64,000 bases of DNA from Eucriotettix oculatus. Its lineage: Eukaryota; Arthropoda; Insecta; Orthoptera; Tetrigidae. The stretch covers positions 113,145,493-113,209,492 of the forward strand of contig CM067376.1 of the NCBI GenBank assembly GCA_034510155.1, written 5' to 3'. Positions within the stretch are counted from its first letter, which is position 1. Every line of letters starts with the position of its first letter. Made by a program: the position numbers and the translations under genes. Of this stretch, positions 24,081-37,140 are shown piece after piece. Under the pieces are notes generated by a model. It was not told the origin of the DNA. It saw only the letters and a list, made by a program, of their open reading frames with translations, and did no database searches.

Positions 24081-26199
24081 CGTCGTAAAATTGCTTTATT
24101 GAGAGAAATACATTAACCATGATATTGGCATCCTCTCAAAATTGAGTAGGTTTACAGTAAGTCACATATAACCGGCTCAAGTTACAAAAACACTAGAATA
24201 CGTCTGTATACTAACATGAATAATTGTTAAAACATACATAAACTGAAATGAATTTAATGTACTATTTAGTTATTCGTATAAATATTAATATCCTTACTAA
24301 CAATTATATTAGGACAGCTTGAGTATTTCTTTAAAAAGTCTCATACTTTTAATAATCAACTTACAAGAATGACTTTTGTAGAACGGATGATATCGAGATA
24401 TAAGGAATGAATATAAGTAAATTCTATTTGTTCCATTTCATTTTATGAGATTTTTCATTTATGGCTAATTCTATAGCTCACATATATGTGAATACGACAT
24501 CCATATTCTTCTCCGTCTGGCATTAAAATGGTAGAGTAGTAAACAAATGTTATGTCCGTAATCCTTTTTTTTCAGAGAGAACATTAAGATTGTTAAAAAT
24601 TTAGTTAATCAAAGTGTTTTGATTAAATCTAATTACGTAGTATGATTGGTTTATGTGATAACTACGAAATTATGTTTCATCAACTGAAATACGGCGAAAA
24701 AAGTTGAGGATTCTAATTATTCATCACGATCACGAAAACCTTAGCCGTGGACCAACTTTCCATATAATTTCGCAGCTGAGAATAAAGGATTTCCTGTTTC
24801 TAACAATTAATCTGGAACTTAATTACAGCTCTAAAATTCTAATTAGACATTCCAGAACTGTAACAAGGAAATATCGTCTTGAAAGGAAACCCGTGCTAAT
24901 AAAATGTAATTAAAAGATTATTTTTACATGTTGTATGTATTATTATTTATCATATTTATGTTATTACTTTATTGGACATACCTGCTGTTATATTTTTACT
25001 TTGTAGTGTGCTAAAATAATATTTGATACTATATGGCTGCTTTTTACCATAATGTGACCAGAGATCTATAACCCAATAATCATAACTGCAAAATGAATTA
25101 ATGGAATTTAGCATAAAAATTACTATAATGTGGAGTACATATCTGTAATTAAAACTCACTGAAAGACACTATATTTAAAACGTTCACATGGTCGGTACTT
25201 TAGTTACTTTGTTTCTTTATATAATACTATATTTTTTATACTTTATGTCCAATTATCCATCTAAATATTTTTTAATAATCATTTAATTTTTATAAAATGT
25301 AATTTATGTATTTTTCTTGTTACTAGTTCAACTTCTTTCTTTCATGATAGGTTTTTAATTAATTTTGTTCGCATATAACCCATTCTCTTTTATTATTTTT
25401 CAAACTTTTACAGACATATTCTAATTATTGGTTATCCCCTTAATAATTTACAGTTTTCTTCCTTACTACTATAATATTTTCATACTCTACTTTGTGTACG
25501 TGATACAGGGGATTCCTATTTTCGTTTACACTCGTGTCTTTAATTATAACGTTGAAAGTATTTATATAGGCCTAGAAAATCATTAAATTATTATAATTGC
25601 TATCAATAGGTATATGCACAAGATTGTAATCATGCTTTGATGTAAATAGCATGCGTATAATTATTTTTAGGAATAATTTACTAATGGCCATATTTTATGA
25701 AGAAAATACGACGTTTTAAATAAAAAGGATAACTGAACACTGAACAGTCGAATTAATTTCTTCATTTGAAATAGTGAATTATTTTTCGTAAAAATTTTCA
25801 ACCTATTTTAAATATATAATCAGCACAGTATTAGGAACTTGTATTGACCAAGGCTTATTCAGATGGTTAATAAATTACGAATGCTGTTTCATATTCTGTG
25901 TAAACGAATTGATGTAATTGTGAAAAAAAAACATTTATTTATATTTGCTCATAATAAAGAGCCTCGGTAGTTGGAGAATATTTCACATTTGTAATATAAA
26001 AGTTGACTAAGTTAACTTGAAAATACTTCAATTTATTTTCTTGCTCAGAATGTTTCCTTTCTTATTCAATTCAGTTCGTTTTAAATCAGTTGCAGTGCAT
26101 AACTTATAAGCTTGTGAATGTTTATCACTAAAAATACTATTCCCTTGCTGCCTTCTAACAAAGTAAGTCGGGCTGTAAAACGTCAGGTCTCTGCATTAA

Positions 26200-26500
26200 C
26201 TGAAGACGATGTAATCCACATTCAGCTCCACGCACGCCGAATATAATTATTTCTCAAACAATGCGTCCCACATAAAGCGTGCGACCAGTTGAGTAGAGCC
26301 ACTGGATATTTGTGCAGTTGGCTGAATAACTGAACATTGAAATGCAAATGAGGCGCAGCGTAGTGACACACACAGAATGTTGGCACTAACACAAGTCTGC
26401 AAGTTTCGTTGTACAATGCAAACAATTGCGCGCGACGCATATGTGACGCTCTTGCAGGAGTTAAATCGTATACTCCAGCTCAGCTAGCCGGCTTTATGAC
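26200..26500. promoter_or_regulatory. Candidate intronic enhancer with POU octamer
   Basis: ATGCAAAT, the POU-domain octamer, lies at 26342-26349. The surrounding 300 bp is CpG-richer (CACGCACGCCG, CAATTGCGCGCGACGC) and shows no repeat signature. The regulatory role is an inference. Confidence 0.25.
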
Positions 26501-26647
26501 CAACCAAAGGTAAACGCTTTTACTAAAAGAGAAACTGCGGCAAATGGTGCGCATTGCATACCGTTGAGGGTTAACCTGAATTTTTAAGCTTTGTAATATA
26601 CGAAGAAAACGCTTTAGAATGGTTATTGTTAAATATTTACTTTTCCA

Positions 26648-26720
26648 CACGTGTGCTGTGGTGTAATGGTCAAGGACTCATATTACATAGGTCCCGAGTT
26701 CGAATCCCGGAGTTACCATG
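26648..26720 (+). pseudogene. tRNA-like sequence (SINE head or tRNA pseudogene)
   Basis: Box A-like TGTGGTGTAATGGT is followed by an intact box B, GAGTTCGAATCCCGG, at normal spacing. The acceptor ends do not pair well, so I treat it as a relic of the same type as the one at 9031-9096. A genuine but atypical tRNA is less likely. Confidence 0.5.
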
Positions 26721-28329
26721 TATATTCCGACTGTCAGTAAGCATATAACTGAAAGAAAGAGGGTGATACAGTTTTTGATAAAAAAAGTTTCGGTTGAGCC
26801 ATGAACATCTAATACTACACCATTTTTATAATAATTACAGAACGTATATTTGAATGGTTTGAGGGTTAAAAAAATTTAAAAATCACTTTGTAGGCCACAA
26901 ATATGATCTTTATAATTGTTGAAATTTCATTTGTAACATTTTGATTACTCATCTAATCAGACAGTTGTTGTTTTATTTTATTTTATTTATTGCTTATACA
27001 TCCCTGTGCCAACGTCCTCGAGCAGCGATGATTCAGTGGTTGAATTACCCCTGTAACGTGTGGCGAAAGGAAATGCTCGACAACATCGCCGCTTTTCAAC
27101 TCGCAAGTTTGCGTATGCGTATTATCAATTAATAACTTTTGGTTTTTACCAACCGTCCTTACATGAAACAATTCGGGAGAATTCTCTTTCTTTAACTCTA
27201 TAAAAAGCGGTGTTCTCATTTCGGACTATATCCTTCAAAGTTCGAGGTGTCTTTGAATTCTGGGTGTACCACTAGCCATAGTCCTCAAATTATGTCCGTG
27301 CAGTACATTAATAATTTTTGGAAATACAGCTTTCGAAAACGTTTCGGATAACCGGAGTTTCTGTTGACCCGATTTAGGTTAACTGCGGTTGTACTATATA
27401 TACTGAATAGTGGGCGTAATGATATTCAGACTTACTGTCCACAAAAAGGAATCTTAGGCCCTAGAAAATTCGACTAGTTATTGCTTCCCCGATTGCGACG
27501 TCTACGATCGGTTAGATACGTCAGCTGCTATCTAAGCCTCCTTCTCAACTAAGTGATTCATGTTTATTCTCCTTCTTATTATTATTAAATATAAATTATT
27601 TATATGAATTAATATAATTTTTTGCCATTGTTTATTTTAAATAACAATAAATGCGTCTGTAACAGTTATTCCGGCAATGTTTGGTTAATGTAGACACTTA
27701 GTAATGTTCTGCATTAAATTTCATAAATGACATACTTGCAAAATCATTTATACCTCAAGAGGTTCCAAATAAAGTAACAATATGTTTTTCTCCTTTTAGA
27801 AACAAGTTATAATTTCACAGTTCAATATTAGAAATAACATGCCGTCATATTTTTGAATGATTTTCCTTTATATTTTCCTCATACTAATCACTACCATCTC
27901 GCATAGATACGAGAGAAACGTGTCTTGTTGAAATTAAGATGTTTATAGGCAGGGAAGAAAGTGTAATCACTGAAAAATTCAGGCAGTGTGTTCCTAGATA
28001 AAAATAAAAAAGCACATCTTTTCTTTTACGTTTCCCAAAGCGGGAGACAACATTACTGGAGACTATTTTCAGAGCAAGACAAAGTAAAGGTGGGCGTTTT
28101 TAAGAAGCCAGGAGTGAATATAGGCTTCGAATCTCATGACGAGAGGCTTATGTCTCCGTCGCGGCGTTAAGAGCAAGTCTGAACCTTCAGGGACTTGCAT
28201 TATTTACAATGTTTCCCTCTTATCGTCGAGAACCTCTCGGTACTATCGCGCAAGTTTGGGGATTCGGTCTAATGTTCCTGCCTGGAATTAAGTTAGATAA
28301 CACTGCAAACATTTACAGCGGATGGAAAA

Positions 28330-28590
28330 CAGGTACTTAGAATTCAGGAGGCGTCTCGGCGCCCGGGAGAAGAGACCAGCCAGGCGGCTGTATCGACTAG
28401 ACGATCTTTCTTTCGAGAGCTCGAAACTCGCCGCTGCATCTCTCAATATCGGTCGGTGACGGCTGCTTAACTGCGCGGCTTAACGGCTTCACTTTGCCGA
28501 GCAACCCAATCGCGCCGAAAATTAGACGTCGACTCTCCACCATCGGGCAGCGCAAACAAAGAAAAAATACCCCGGTATTTCAATGGACCA
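28330..28590. promoter_or_regulatory. CpG-rich block, possible regulatory element or alternative promoter
   Basis: Much higher GC and CpG density than its neighbours (GGCGTCTCGGCGCCCGGG, GAGCTCGAAACTCGCCGC, CTGCGCGGCTTAACGG). No splice-supported exon or known repeat is recognised. It could be a conserved element, a cryptic first exon or an unmethylated repeat. Confidence 0.25.
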
Positions 28591-30728
28591 CTCTTATGAA
28601 ACACTTAATCGTCGTGCTCGTATCTCGTAACTCAACGTCTGTACAGATGCTACGGGGTGGCTATTTGGCCCAATAAAATTGGAAACTACACGAAATGCTG
28701 TTATCTTAACACATTCCATTACATTTTTATGCATTCATTCGTAGTATTTACGTATTTTTCTGATACTTTATTTCGTGACTTCATAACTATTATCCTTTTC
28801 TATCAATTAATTTTATAGCGAAAGAATTTATCTGTTCGAAAATTGTAATAATTGACTGAGGTTTGTTTGTGATTCATTGCGATTGTCACATACAGAGATC
28901 TATATTACGATCTTACTAACAGTCAAATAATTTTTTCAGCAGGTATGAAGCCAAATTTAAAATGCAAAATTTCCATTACCTTCCTTTTTCCCACAGGCAA
29001 CAACTTACTTAGCAAATAATTTATCAATTTTTGAAGCGCTTCCATCATTATTATTAAACATAATAATTAATATGATTTTATGCAAAACAAAAAGCAGAGA
29101 ATAGTATTTACCTGTTAGAACAGTTAAATACCTCAGTGCATTTAATCTTTTTACTTGAAGAGTGAGTAAAACTGATATTTTAGCTTCTGTTAGGAAAATT
29201 GTCATATAAACTGCAATATAATCTCTGAAAAATATGATGAAAAATATCAAGCTTGATCTGCTCGTCAAACCGTTTAATGACTTAATAAAACAATGAAAAA
29301 TTGTTTTGAAGAATGTACTTACAATTACACAAGAAATCGGAAATAAGATAAATCGATATGGTTTGTAACTTAAAAAAATAATAAAAATTATAGATATCAC
29401 AACTTTACTTTCACAGGTACGAATATAATAAGATGTATAATTTTAGGACATTCATCTAGAAACCGTCGAAATCTGTTATGAGTAATTTACGACAATACAG
29501 GGCAGTTGAGGAAAATGGAAGACACCTTGAGTATTCGGAAACATACTTCAGAAATTAGACGAAACCAGATTCTGGACCTCAAATTTGTTGCAAGTAGCTG
29601 GGGATGATATGAAACTCGTGTTTGGTTAGTGCAACTGACCTACTTGACAAAATGTATTCAAAGTTATCCTACCACGTTTCTATGAAAATTCCAGGATCTT
29701 CTTCATCTTAGCGTCTCATTTACTCCATTACGTGTTTTTCAGGGGGCTGTGGTATTCAAATAAAAATAAAACGGATTGATGGAAAACCCTGGATAAATTA
29801 CGTTCAACGTTGGAAACTAGTTGTAATACAATCTGCAGACAGAAGACGAATGTACATGAAGATTTTCATGAATGCAAATGCGTGTTGTAATTTGATATGC
29901 ACACACGAAACCTTGCAGTTCACGGACAACGAAATAAAAAAAGATAACAGTAGAATTTATAAAATAATCCAGCATAAAAAGGCTTGTTTAATTACAATAA
30001 TACTGTAATCTAAGAATAAAAATACTGGTTCATATTCATTAAATATTCAACCAGTAGGCAATAGAACCCAAACCGAGCACGCAAGTCTCACATTTTAGTC
30101 AAATAACTAACAAGTTGACGAGCAACAGGTACATCTACGTTCGCGATGGTCATAAAATGGAAGATAAATGACGCCATCCAAGCTCCGAGGGCTCCAACTT
30201 TCACATGCTGTATCTGTAGTACCTCTGATTTACAAACTTGTGTTCTAACGACTGAAATATAAACTGCAGCACGTCATGCAAGAACACGGTCTCAAGTGTC
30301 TTATATTTCATTCCAAAATATTTCAAATTGTAAGTCACCAAAATGTCGACTTAAAAGGCATGAGCACGTATTTGTTATTGAATTTGTTAGAAAATTTAGT
30401 AGTGCAAAACTCATCTTGTGCTTGATGAATTTTCCTGTCGTTAAATGGAAATATTGAGAAAATTGTACTTTTATACTGACGACACACAAGGCACCAGTAA
30501 ATTACTAGGACCAAATTATTCTAATCACATATTTCAAGGATCCCGATTAATTTCTTAATGAACAGTCTATTGGCTGAATTTTATAAATCTTCAATTATTT
30601 CTCCAAGGCTGACAGCTGTTTCAACATCGTTCTGCACGAAATGAGCCATCCTCCGTTGAGCCAAAAAAACCAGTAGTTGTTTTTTCCAAGAACTTGATCT
30701 TTTTGGGGGGATAAGAGACTACATTATC

Positions 30729-30800
30729 ATTATCCTGATATAGGCAACATCCCTTTGATAGCATAGGAAAGGAATCGAAAGGGGTATGTGCTTATCATTG
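30729..30800 (-). repeat. Fragment of dispersed repeat family shared with 54.2 and 58.2 kb
   Basis: CTGATATAGGCAACATCCCT, then TTGATAGCATAGGAAAGG, matches the edge of the copy at 58170-58210. The adjoining stretch to about 30850 shares an ACCGCTC.TTTTTAGTGATCG-like string with 62010-62040. Confidence 0.5.
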
Positions 30801-30829
30801 GAGATGGGCAAAACCGCTCTTTTTAGTGA

Positions 30830-31535
30830 TCGCTCAGTAGAATGGGATATCTCTTTTTGATGATGTACCGCTCATTTTACACACACACTCAAGTATAAGG
30901 AAGAGAGATAAAGAGAGCTTATGATCGCTTCACGGCAAACCTTTTAAGTCGCAGTTGGTTTTGAACAGGTCCCGCTTCCTAATGTTTACAACAATAGATG
31001 GAGCGATATTGTTCGCTCTCTCTCTCTCTCACACACACACACACCCGCTTATAATAACAAAGTAAGTGGGATGAATGGTATAAGAACAGTTAATAGGAGT
31101 TTTAACTCGTAGTTGAATTTTACGCCGCCTTTCTCGTGGCAATTAAATGGATTTATAAATATTTTCATTAATATCTTCTGAACTCTTCAAGATATCGAAA
31201 TGAAACATACACGAAACTTTATGTTAAAATTCCTGTTTCAATCTCTGAAATTTTCATTAAAATCCGTCCAACCCCTTTTGGAGCATAACAAAACAAGAGT
31301 ATAGGTAACCCGCATCCCATGCTAGATTCAAACGCACGGATATAAAAAAGCCTTCTCGTAGTTAAGTTTTCCGAAAATTTCCAATTTTCTGCGCAATTTT
31401 CGTAATTTTTCTTTCCGTAAGATTCTTGTACGAAGTATTAGAAAACTTATAAAAATAGATTAATGAAATCGGTAACGTCGTTCTCAAGTTATGGCGTGAC
31501 CAAGGGAAAAAGGGATTTATTTATATATCTATAGA
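30830..31535 (-). mobile_element. Helitron copy, minus strand, 5' end intact and 3' end not found
   Basis: Read on the minus strand it begins TCTATAGATATATAAATAAA at 31535 with an A before it. It then parallels the Helitron at 20069 through CCCTTGGTCACGCCATAACT, GATTTCATTAATC, TTATAAGTTTTCTAATAC, ATGCGGGTTACCTA and GGTTTGCCGTGAAGCGAT. It carries a TC/AC microsatellite at 31016-31045. It lacks the insertion seen at 20420-20708, so it shows the empty site. No CTRR hairpin end was found. Confidence 0.7.
31016..31045. repeat. Compound (CT)n(AC)n microsatellite
   Basis: A CT run changes directly into an AC run inside the Helitron copy. The related copy at 48310 has only GAGAGAAAGAGAG, so the AC part is probably an expansion specific to this copy. 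Confidence 0.9.
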
Positions 31536-33423
31536 TATTCGGTCTACTCAACTCACCCGAAATAAATCTTACGTTGTTTCCATGAAGATCAAGGTGATTT
31601 TCTAGTTAATAGTTATTTATTAATGAAGAGAGAAATAGTTATAAAATGAAATAAATAACTCTAGAATTCTTTTATAATTGAGGTATTTTGATGGTCCCTA
31701 TAGAATTTTGATTTTTCTTTTAAAGAAGAACAAAATGTCTGGCAACAGAAGCTTACGTTCAAATTGTTATGCCACTGATTGATAGTTATTATATAACTCT
31801 ACAGCAGCCAGGTGTATAAAATAAATGTATTATTTCTTTTAAAAGGTTATAACGCAACGAGTAGGGCGACAAAAAATCTCATTAAGTTCTTTCATCTGAA
31901 GTTTTGAGATTTCTTTGTTCAAAATATAATCTTTGGCGGTTCATTTGGAAATGGAGGGGGTACAAGAGGCACCCAGCCTAAACGTCACTTTGTAATTTAT
32001 TGAAAGTTAATAATTATGAAATATGTTCTCCGTAGCAAAGGTTATTGCTTGCTGCACTCAGAAAGTCATTTTAATATTTCTGAGGGAAAAATACATGGTA
32101 ATATTGGTAATCTCATAATAATATTTTTAATAGAAGAACAACTATATTTATTCCTTTTTATTTAGAAACATATGTTGGATTATATGACATAGTTTTGACA
32201 TACGAGTTTCCTGAAATTAATGAAGAGCAGTTTAAAGTCTCACACAGCAATTGCGGCTCTTTTCACGACAGTATGTTTATACAGCTGCCAAGTCGAGTGT
32301 TATATCACTGGGCTGTGTGTTAATGTGAAATGATAACAAGCGAACTTTAAAAGGGCACGCATCAAACAGTCTTTGAGAGTTCCGCCCCCGGCAACTGTCT
32401 GTTAGCCTTTCGAACAGTGATGGGTATCGCGGACTAAAAGCTTCCACTTGGCTCGTAAAGATACAAATGCGAGTACACTGCCAATTGACCTTCGTTATAG
32501 TGAATTGTTTGAACACTTGCGTTTCCTGTGTGCCGTTCCGCATTTACAGAAAATAAATACCCCACTCAATATGACACGATAGTTAAAATTCAAACAACGT
32601 TAATTTCTAAAAGCGATTAATTTTTTTTCGGCTTTTGTGACTATGAAGTACATTAGGTCAAACAATGAATCCCATAAGGGTAATGGAAACTTCCTGCAGT
32701 GTTAATACAAAATGAACCAGTAATAATGAAATTTATTAAATATGACGGTTTCCGTTAGACGGGATTTATAAAATAAATATTACGGCATATTAAAATTTGA
32801 TAATTCAGCGATCAGTAGAGTCACGACTTTGACAGTGTTCTTGTGTAAAATATTGTTCACAAAATGTCATATTGTGATAAATTAGGTAAACAAGTATCTG
32901 TGTTAGCTCAGATTATTTTAGGCGTTTCTGGTTAAAATCCTTTGTAAATGAGATTAATTTTCAATACGCCATACACAGTAAAATGTGCATTCAGCTTAGA
33001 GAATTGATGGAAGTCACACTGTTTGTGGAAGTAAATAAAAATTATCAGCCAGCAAATATTTCAGTTCGCACGGTTCATGAGAGGATCATATGAATTTTAA
33101 ATTTGTCCCACAGTGTGGGAAAGAATATTATTAATAATTATTGTACTCCAGGAAAAATGTATAAGATTAATGAAACAAAAAAGATAATCAGTTTCCTTTA
33201 ACTTTAAAGTATAAAAAGATGTTTTGATCTTTTCTCCGATTAATCTTATATTAAAATGTATCACATAATTTACTTGATTTCTTCGTCACAAAGAAAGCAA
33301 CTAAAATGCGGTATCAAAAATCGTGCTTTTGATCTTACGTCTAAAATACTATCAGAAATATACTGTAACATGTAACAAGAACTAAAAATAGTTTTGATAA
33401 ATACTATGAAACTGTCTTATTTG

Positions 33424-33675
33424 TTGCTGTATTATTCAGTCCTTAAGACTGGTCTTATGCTAGCCGTTCCTGCGCAAGCCATTTCATTTCTCAATTGATA
33501 CAACATTCCATATCCTGCCTAATCTACTCAATGTATCCCATCCTTGAAAACCCCACACACTTCCCTAATTTTACAAGACCCTCATGTCTCAAATTGTGGG
33601 CTATTTCTACTCTTGGCCAAAATCCTGCAAATTGTTCTCCGTTCCCCTATTCTGCTTAGCAGTTCCTGGTTAGGT
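33424..33675 (-). mobile_element. LINE relic, copy 2 (3' part only)
   Basis: TTCAGTCCTTAAGACTGGTC and TTTTACAAGACCCTCATGTC match copy 1 (near 116 and 280) and copy 3 (near 48465 and 48640). This covers only the C-terminal coding and 3' region, with deletions. It has the same minus orientation as the others. Confidence 0.75.
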
Positions 33676-34357
33676 TCTTAATTAATAACCCTATAATTTT
33701 AAGTATTAAATTTTTTTATTAAAAATAAACGTAAAAATTAAATGCAGTTTAAATAATTACATATTATCAGCAGGAAAACGAATACACACTTCCTTGATTA
33801 TTAACGTTTTTGCGCTGTGCTAAAAAGCGATAAAATAATTTTAAAGATACAATTACCATGTTGCATGAGATAGGCACATAGCTAAAGTTAACTCCTATAG
33901 ACTCAAGACGAAAATTCTTGAATAAATATTTGTTTAATTTTCAGCAATATTGCCATCGGCTTCGTGACTTCTCGTGACCGTTTGTCAAAATCTTAAATTG
34001 TTAAGAGGACAATCACAGTCTATTCTCATGATCAATACCGGAATCAATTCTTTTGGAGTGGTACCGAATGTCACAAAAACATGACTGATATAATTTAATT
34101 TTGTAGACCGTAATTGCTTTACGGGTATAGTGAAAAAAACAATTTTAGTCATTGTTGCTACATATATAAGGCCAAAATGGTTGTTACTAACTCATACAGG
34201 AATTCGGAACCAGTTTTGAATTATTTGGATACCAGGTATTCTGACATATTAATAATGATTTGATTTTAAAGAAAAATTTACAACTTAGCGTGCGGATTGT
34301 AAAGTTTATTTAAGTATAGTGGAATTATGTAGAGACTGATGTAGATCAAACAAAATT

Positions 34358-34475
34358 AAAAACCCAATAAAAACAGTTCTCATTATCAGAAAGATTTATT
34401 TAAGTTATCAGTTTGTATACTGACTGATAACTTAAATAAAGTTGTCTAATAAAGAGGACTGTGTTTATTGGGTTT
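34358..34475. mobile_element. Short foldback element (MITE-like palindrome)
   Basis: The two halves are near-perfect inverted copies. The left half starts AAACCCAATAAAAAC and the right half ends GTGTTTATTGGGTTT. The centre is AAGTTATCAG, a 12-base loop, then CTGATAACTT. The whole 118-bp unit can form one long hairpin. No ORF. Superfamily and target duplication not resolved. Confidence 0.7.
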
Positions 34476-35066
34476 CAATTCGGTTAATCTAAGTATTAAA
34501 TAATTTAAATTATATCATTTACTGTTGTAAATATGATTTAATAATTTTTACTGTTTCTTAATTTCTTTCATTTTCGGCATAAAAATTAATTTGCTAAATA
34601 AGCAGTTGAATACACATCTTATTGCGAGATTTGGATGATTATTTGTATAAAATTTATTATAATTGTTTAAAGTTGATTGAACTAATATTTCATTATTTAT
34701 ACTTTCAAATAATAAAACCGTTTCTGCATATTATTCGGTTCTTATTTTCTTAACCCCACAGGGTCTCTTTGTAACACACTACATCGGATCTAACTTTCAG
34801 TTATTTGGTCACCCAGTCCTCGTTTGTATTCTATTATTTGAGTAGCTATGACGTTGGGCCGACAAATGACCTTTACGAAAATGGACGCTGTCACTCATTA
34901 ACTTGAAACGCAATTAAAACTTTATCCGTGTTAATGATTCAGTAATATATGTATAAAATATGCTTACTGGTAAAGTTAAAACACTGTTTCTAAATTATGC
35001 AATTTATAATTAGCGTAATTTCGTCATAGTTAATACATCATTAAATTTACATACACCAGTACCACG

Positions 35067-36917
35067 CTAGTTGGTCATTCCATGTGAAGTGATCTCGACC
35101 ATCTCCAATTTCAATCAAATTTTGTGTGAATGTTTAGAAATGTTGCCAATGAACATTGGTACAGTTTTACGTTCTCTATTGCAGTACTTCCAGAAAAATA
35201 GTCATTTTTATGCCCTTGTGCAGTAAACTTTTACCATACGATTCGGAAATTTCGGCAATTTTGAGATGTAATATCTCTGGCAATATTTTATTGTAAGACA
35301 TGAGAAGTGGCTGTCTTGTGCAAAATTTTGTGCTCTTTTAACCCCAAACAACAAAAAAAATGTGTCAAGAAAACGGCATGCAAAATTTGAAGCAAAGTCG
35401 GCCAAAAAAATCGGGTGTGAAAAAATATTGCAAGTTTGACTTCTTATATCTTTGGAGGTAAAGGTATGAAATTTATGAAATTTTGTACGTAAAACCTCTG
35501 CATCACAATGTTTTTGACTGTAAAATTTCGTTTACCTGATGCTCTCCAGTACTTTACAAATTGAGTCTAAAGTTGATTATTTTTGAAAAAACGCCAAAAA
35601 TAATGAATTTTTAACCTACTTTTATGAAAATCTATCTTAAATAATATTTTTGAAATTATTATTGTAAAAATAAGTATTTTTTAAACATTATTGTAAAGTG
35701 GGCACGTTTCAACCTCCGATCGTCGAGTGAGAAGTATTTTTTCACTGGCTGACAAACTGTACACGAAGGAGCCCAATTTTCTTGGAATAAAAACGAACAT
35801 TGCAATTTGATGATAAATTTTCTCCTAGAATGCAATTTGGCAAAGTAGAAATAATAACAATTGACTTAATGTCATCCACTTAACGGATTAAAGGCACTCA
35901 AAAAGTTGAGAGAAAAAAGATTCGATTGCATATTACAGAATCCTATGCTTTAAAAAGATGTTGTATGGTTATGCCCTTAGTGTAGAAGTACATTCCAAAC
36001 TAAACCAAGTGAAAAGTGAATCAGAACAACTTTAATTCCAACAGAAATAAAAGGAAAATAGTACGCGAAGGCAAAATTAAGTATAGCATGCATAGAAAAA
36101 TTAACAATTTGTCATATTTCCGAGATGCCATTATCCTGCGATGAAATATGAATCCTTATGTTTTAGTAATTTAAAACAAAAATTTTAAAAAACTATCTGA
36201 ATGCATATTGAAGAATACAACATTGTAATGCAAAGTTATCAAGTTTGTCCCCAATTTCAAGCCCTTATACGCCTGCGATGAAAGATTACGTATACTTTTT
36301 TATGAAGTTTAAAACATGATCTTACAAATAAAATTTATTTAAAATAGTTTCTATAAGATAGTTTATTATAAAAGCAGGGTATACATACCCACTTTTTGGC
36401 GTTTTTGCTAAAATCGTTAACTTTACACTCAATTTATAAAGCACTGTGAAGACTTGTGATGCTAGTCTATAGCGTGCAAAATTTCACAGTTTTCGTACCT
36501 TTATTTCCAGAGATATAGAAAGCTAAACTTTTAAATTTTTTTCGCACTTCAAGTTTTTTGGCAGACTTTGCTTCAATTTATCTAAGCTAAATTACTCATC
36601 AAATTATTTTTGATATTTACGTTTAAAAGTACATATAACATTGTACTAGATAGTCAAGTTTCGGTTTTTATAATAATACACTGCCAGAGATCTTACATCT
36701 CAAAGTTTCAGAAATTTCACAGTCATAGCGTAAAAGGTTCCTACATAGAGTTAAACAAACTACAATATCTCCACAAGTATTAAATTTTAAAATTCGAAGG
36801 TATGCCAATGTACTTTGAAGATACGTATGAATGCACACACAAAATTTCATCAAAATCCATGATGGTCAAGCAGGGTACTTTCCTGAAATCAGACCACTTG
36901 ACTTCGAATGACCCTAG
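35067..36917. mobile_element. 1.85-kb DNA element with inverted arms of about 600 bp
   Basis: The left end CTAGTTGGTCATTCCATG and the right end, reverse-complemented, CTAGGGTCATTCGAAG open two arms that stay alignable inward. Shared blocks include AAATTTTGTGTG, TTTTGAGATGTAA/CTTTGAGATGTAA, ATCTCTGGCA, CACTCAATTT/AAATTGAGT and GGCGTTTTTGC/AAAACGCC. They reach about 35700 on the left and 36300 on the right. The centre is unrelated AT-rich sequence with no transposase. Divergence between arms shows it is old. GGTCATTCCATG-type termini occur in widespread arthropod long-TIR elements; the superfamily is not assigned. Confidence 0.75.
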
Positions 36918-37023
36918 TGTAATTATTTATGTGAGATAAATCTACGTAATATGAAACATGAGATATAACTCACAAGTATTGACATTAAATTAGTTGAATC
37001 ACCGTGTATGATCCTTAAAATAT

Positions 37024-37140
37024 AGTGCGGGTACCTCAGTCAACCCTTGGGTACCCTGTTCTACCTTTCTAATCGCCCCCATTTCAATTCCCTTCCTATA
37101 TTATTAAAGGGGAGTTGCCTGTTTCACGATGACCCTCTTT
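37024..37140 (+). repeat. Partial copy of dispersed repeat family (54.2/58.2-kb family)
   Basis: GTCAACCCTTGGGTACCCTG, then TTCAATTCCCTTCCTAT and TTAAAGGGGAGTTGCCTG, parallels 54498-54580 in the same order. It covers only the terminal part of the family. A run of 13 C at 37153-37165 follows. Confidence 0.65.

Noticed and set aside
26648..26720. Functional tRNA gene
   Set aside because: Box A and B are present, but the acceptor stem does not pair and the anticodon loop is not clear, so it is listed as a relic.
29005..29400. 131-residue hydrophobic minus-strand open frame that could be read as membrane segments
   Set aside because: Its hydrophobicity follows from T-rich codons. No charge pattern, splice sites or homologous motif.
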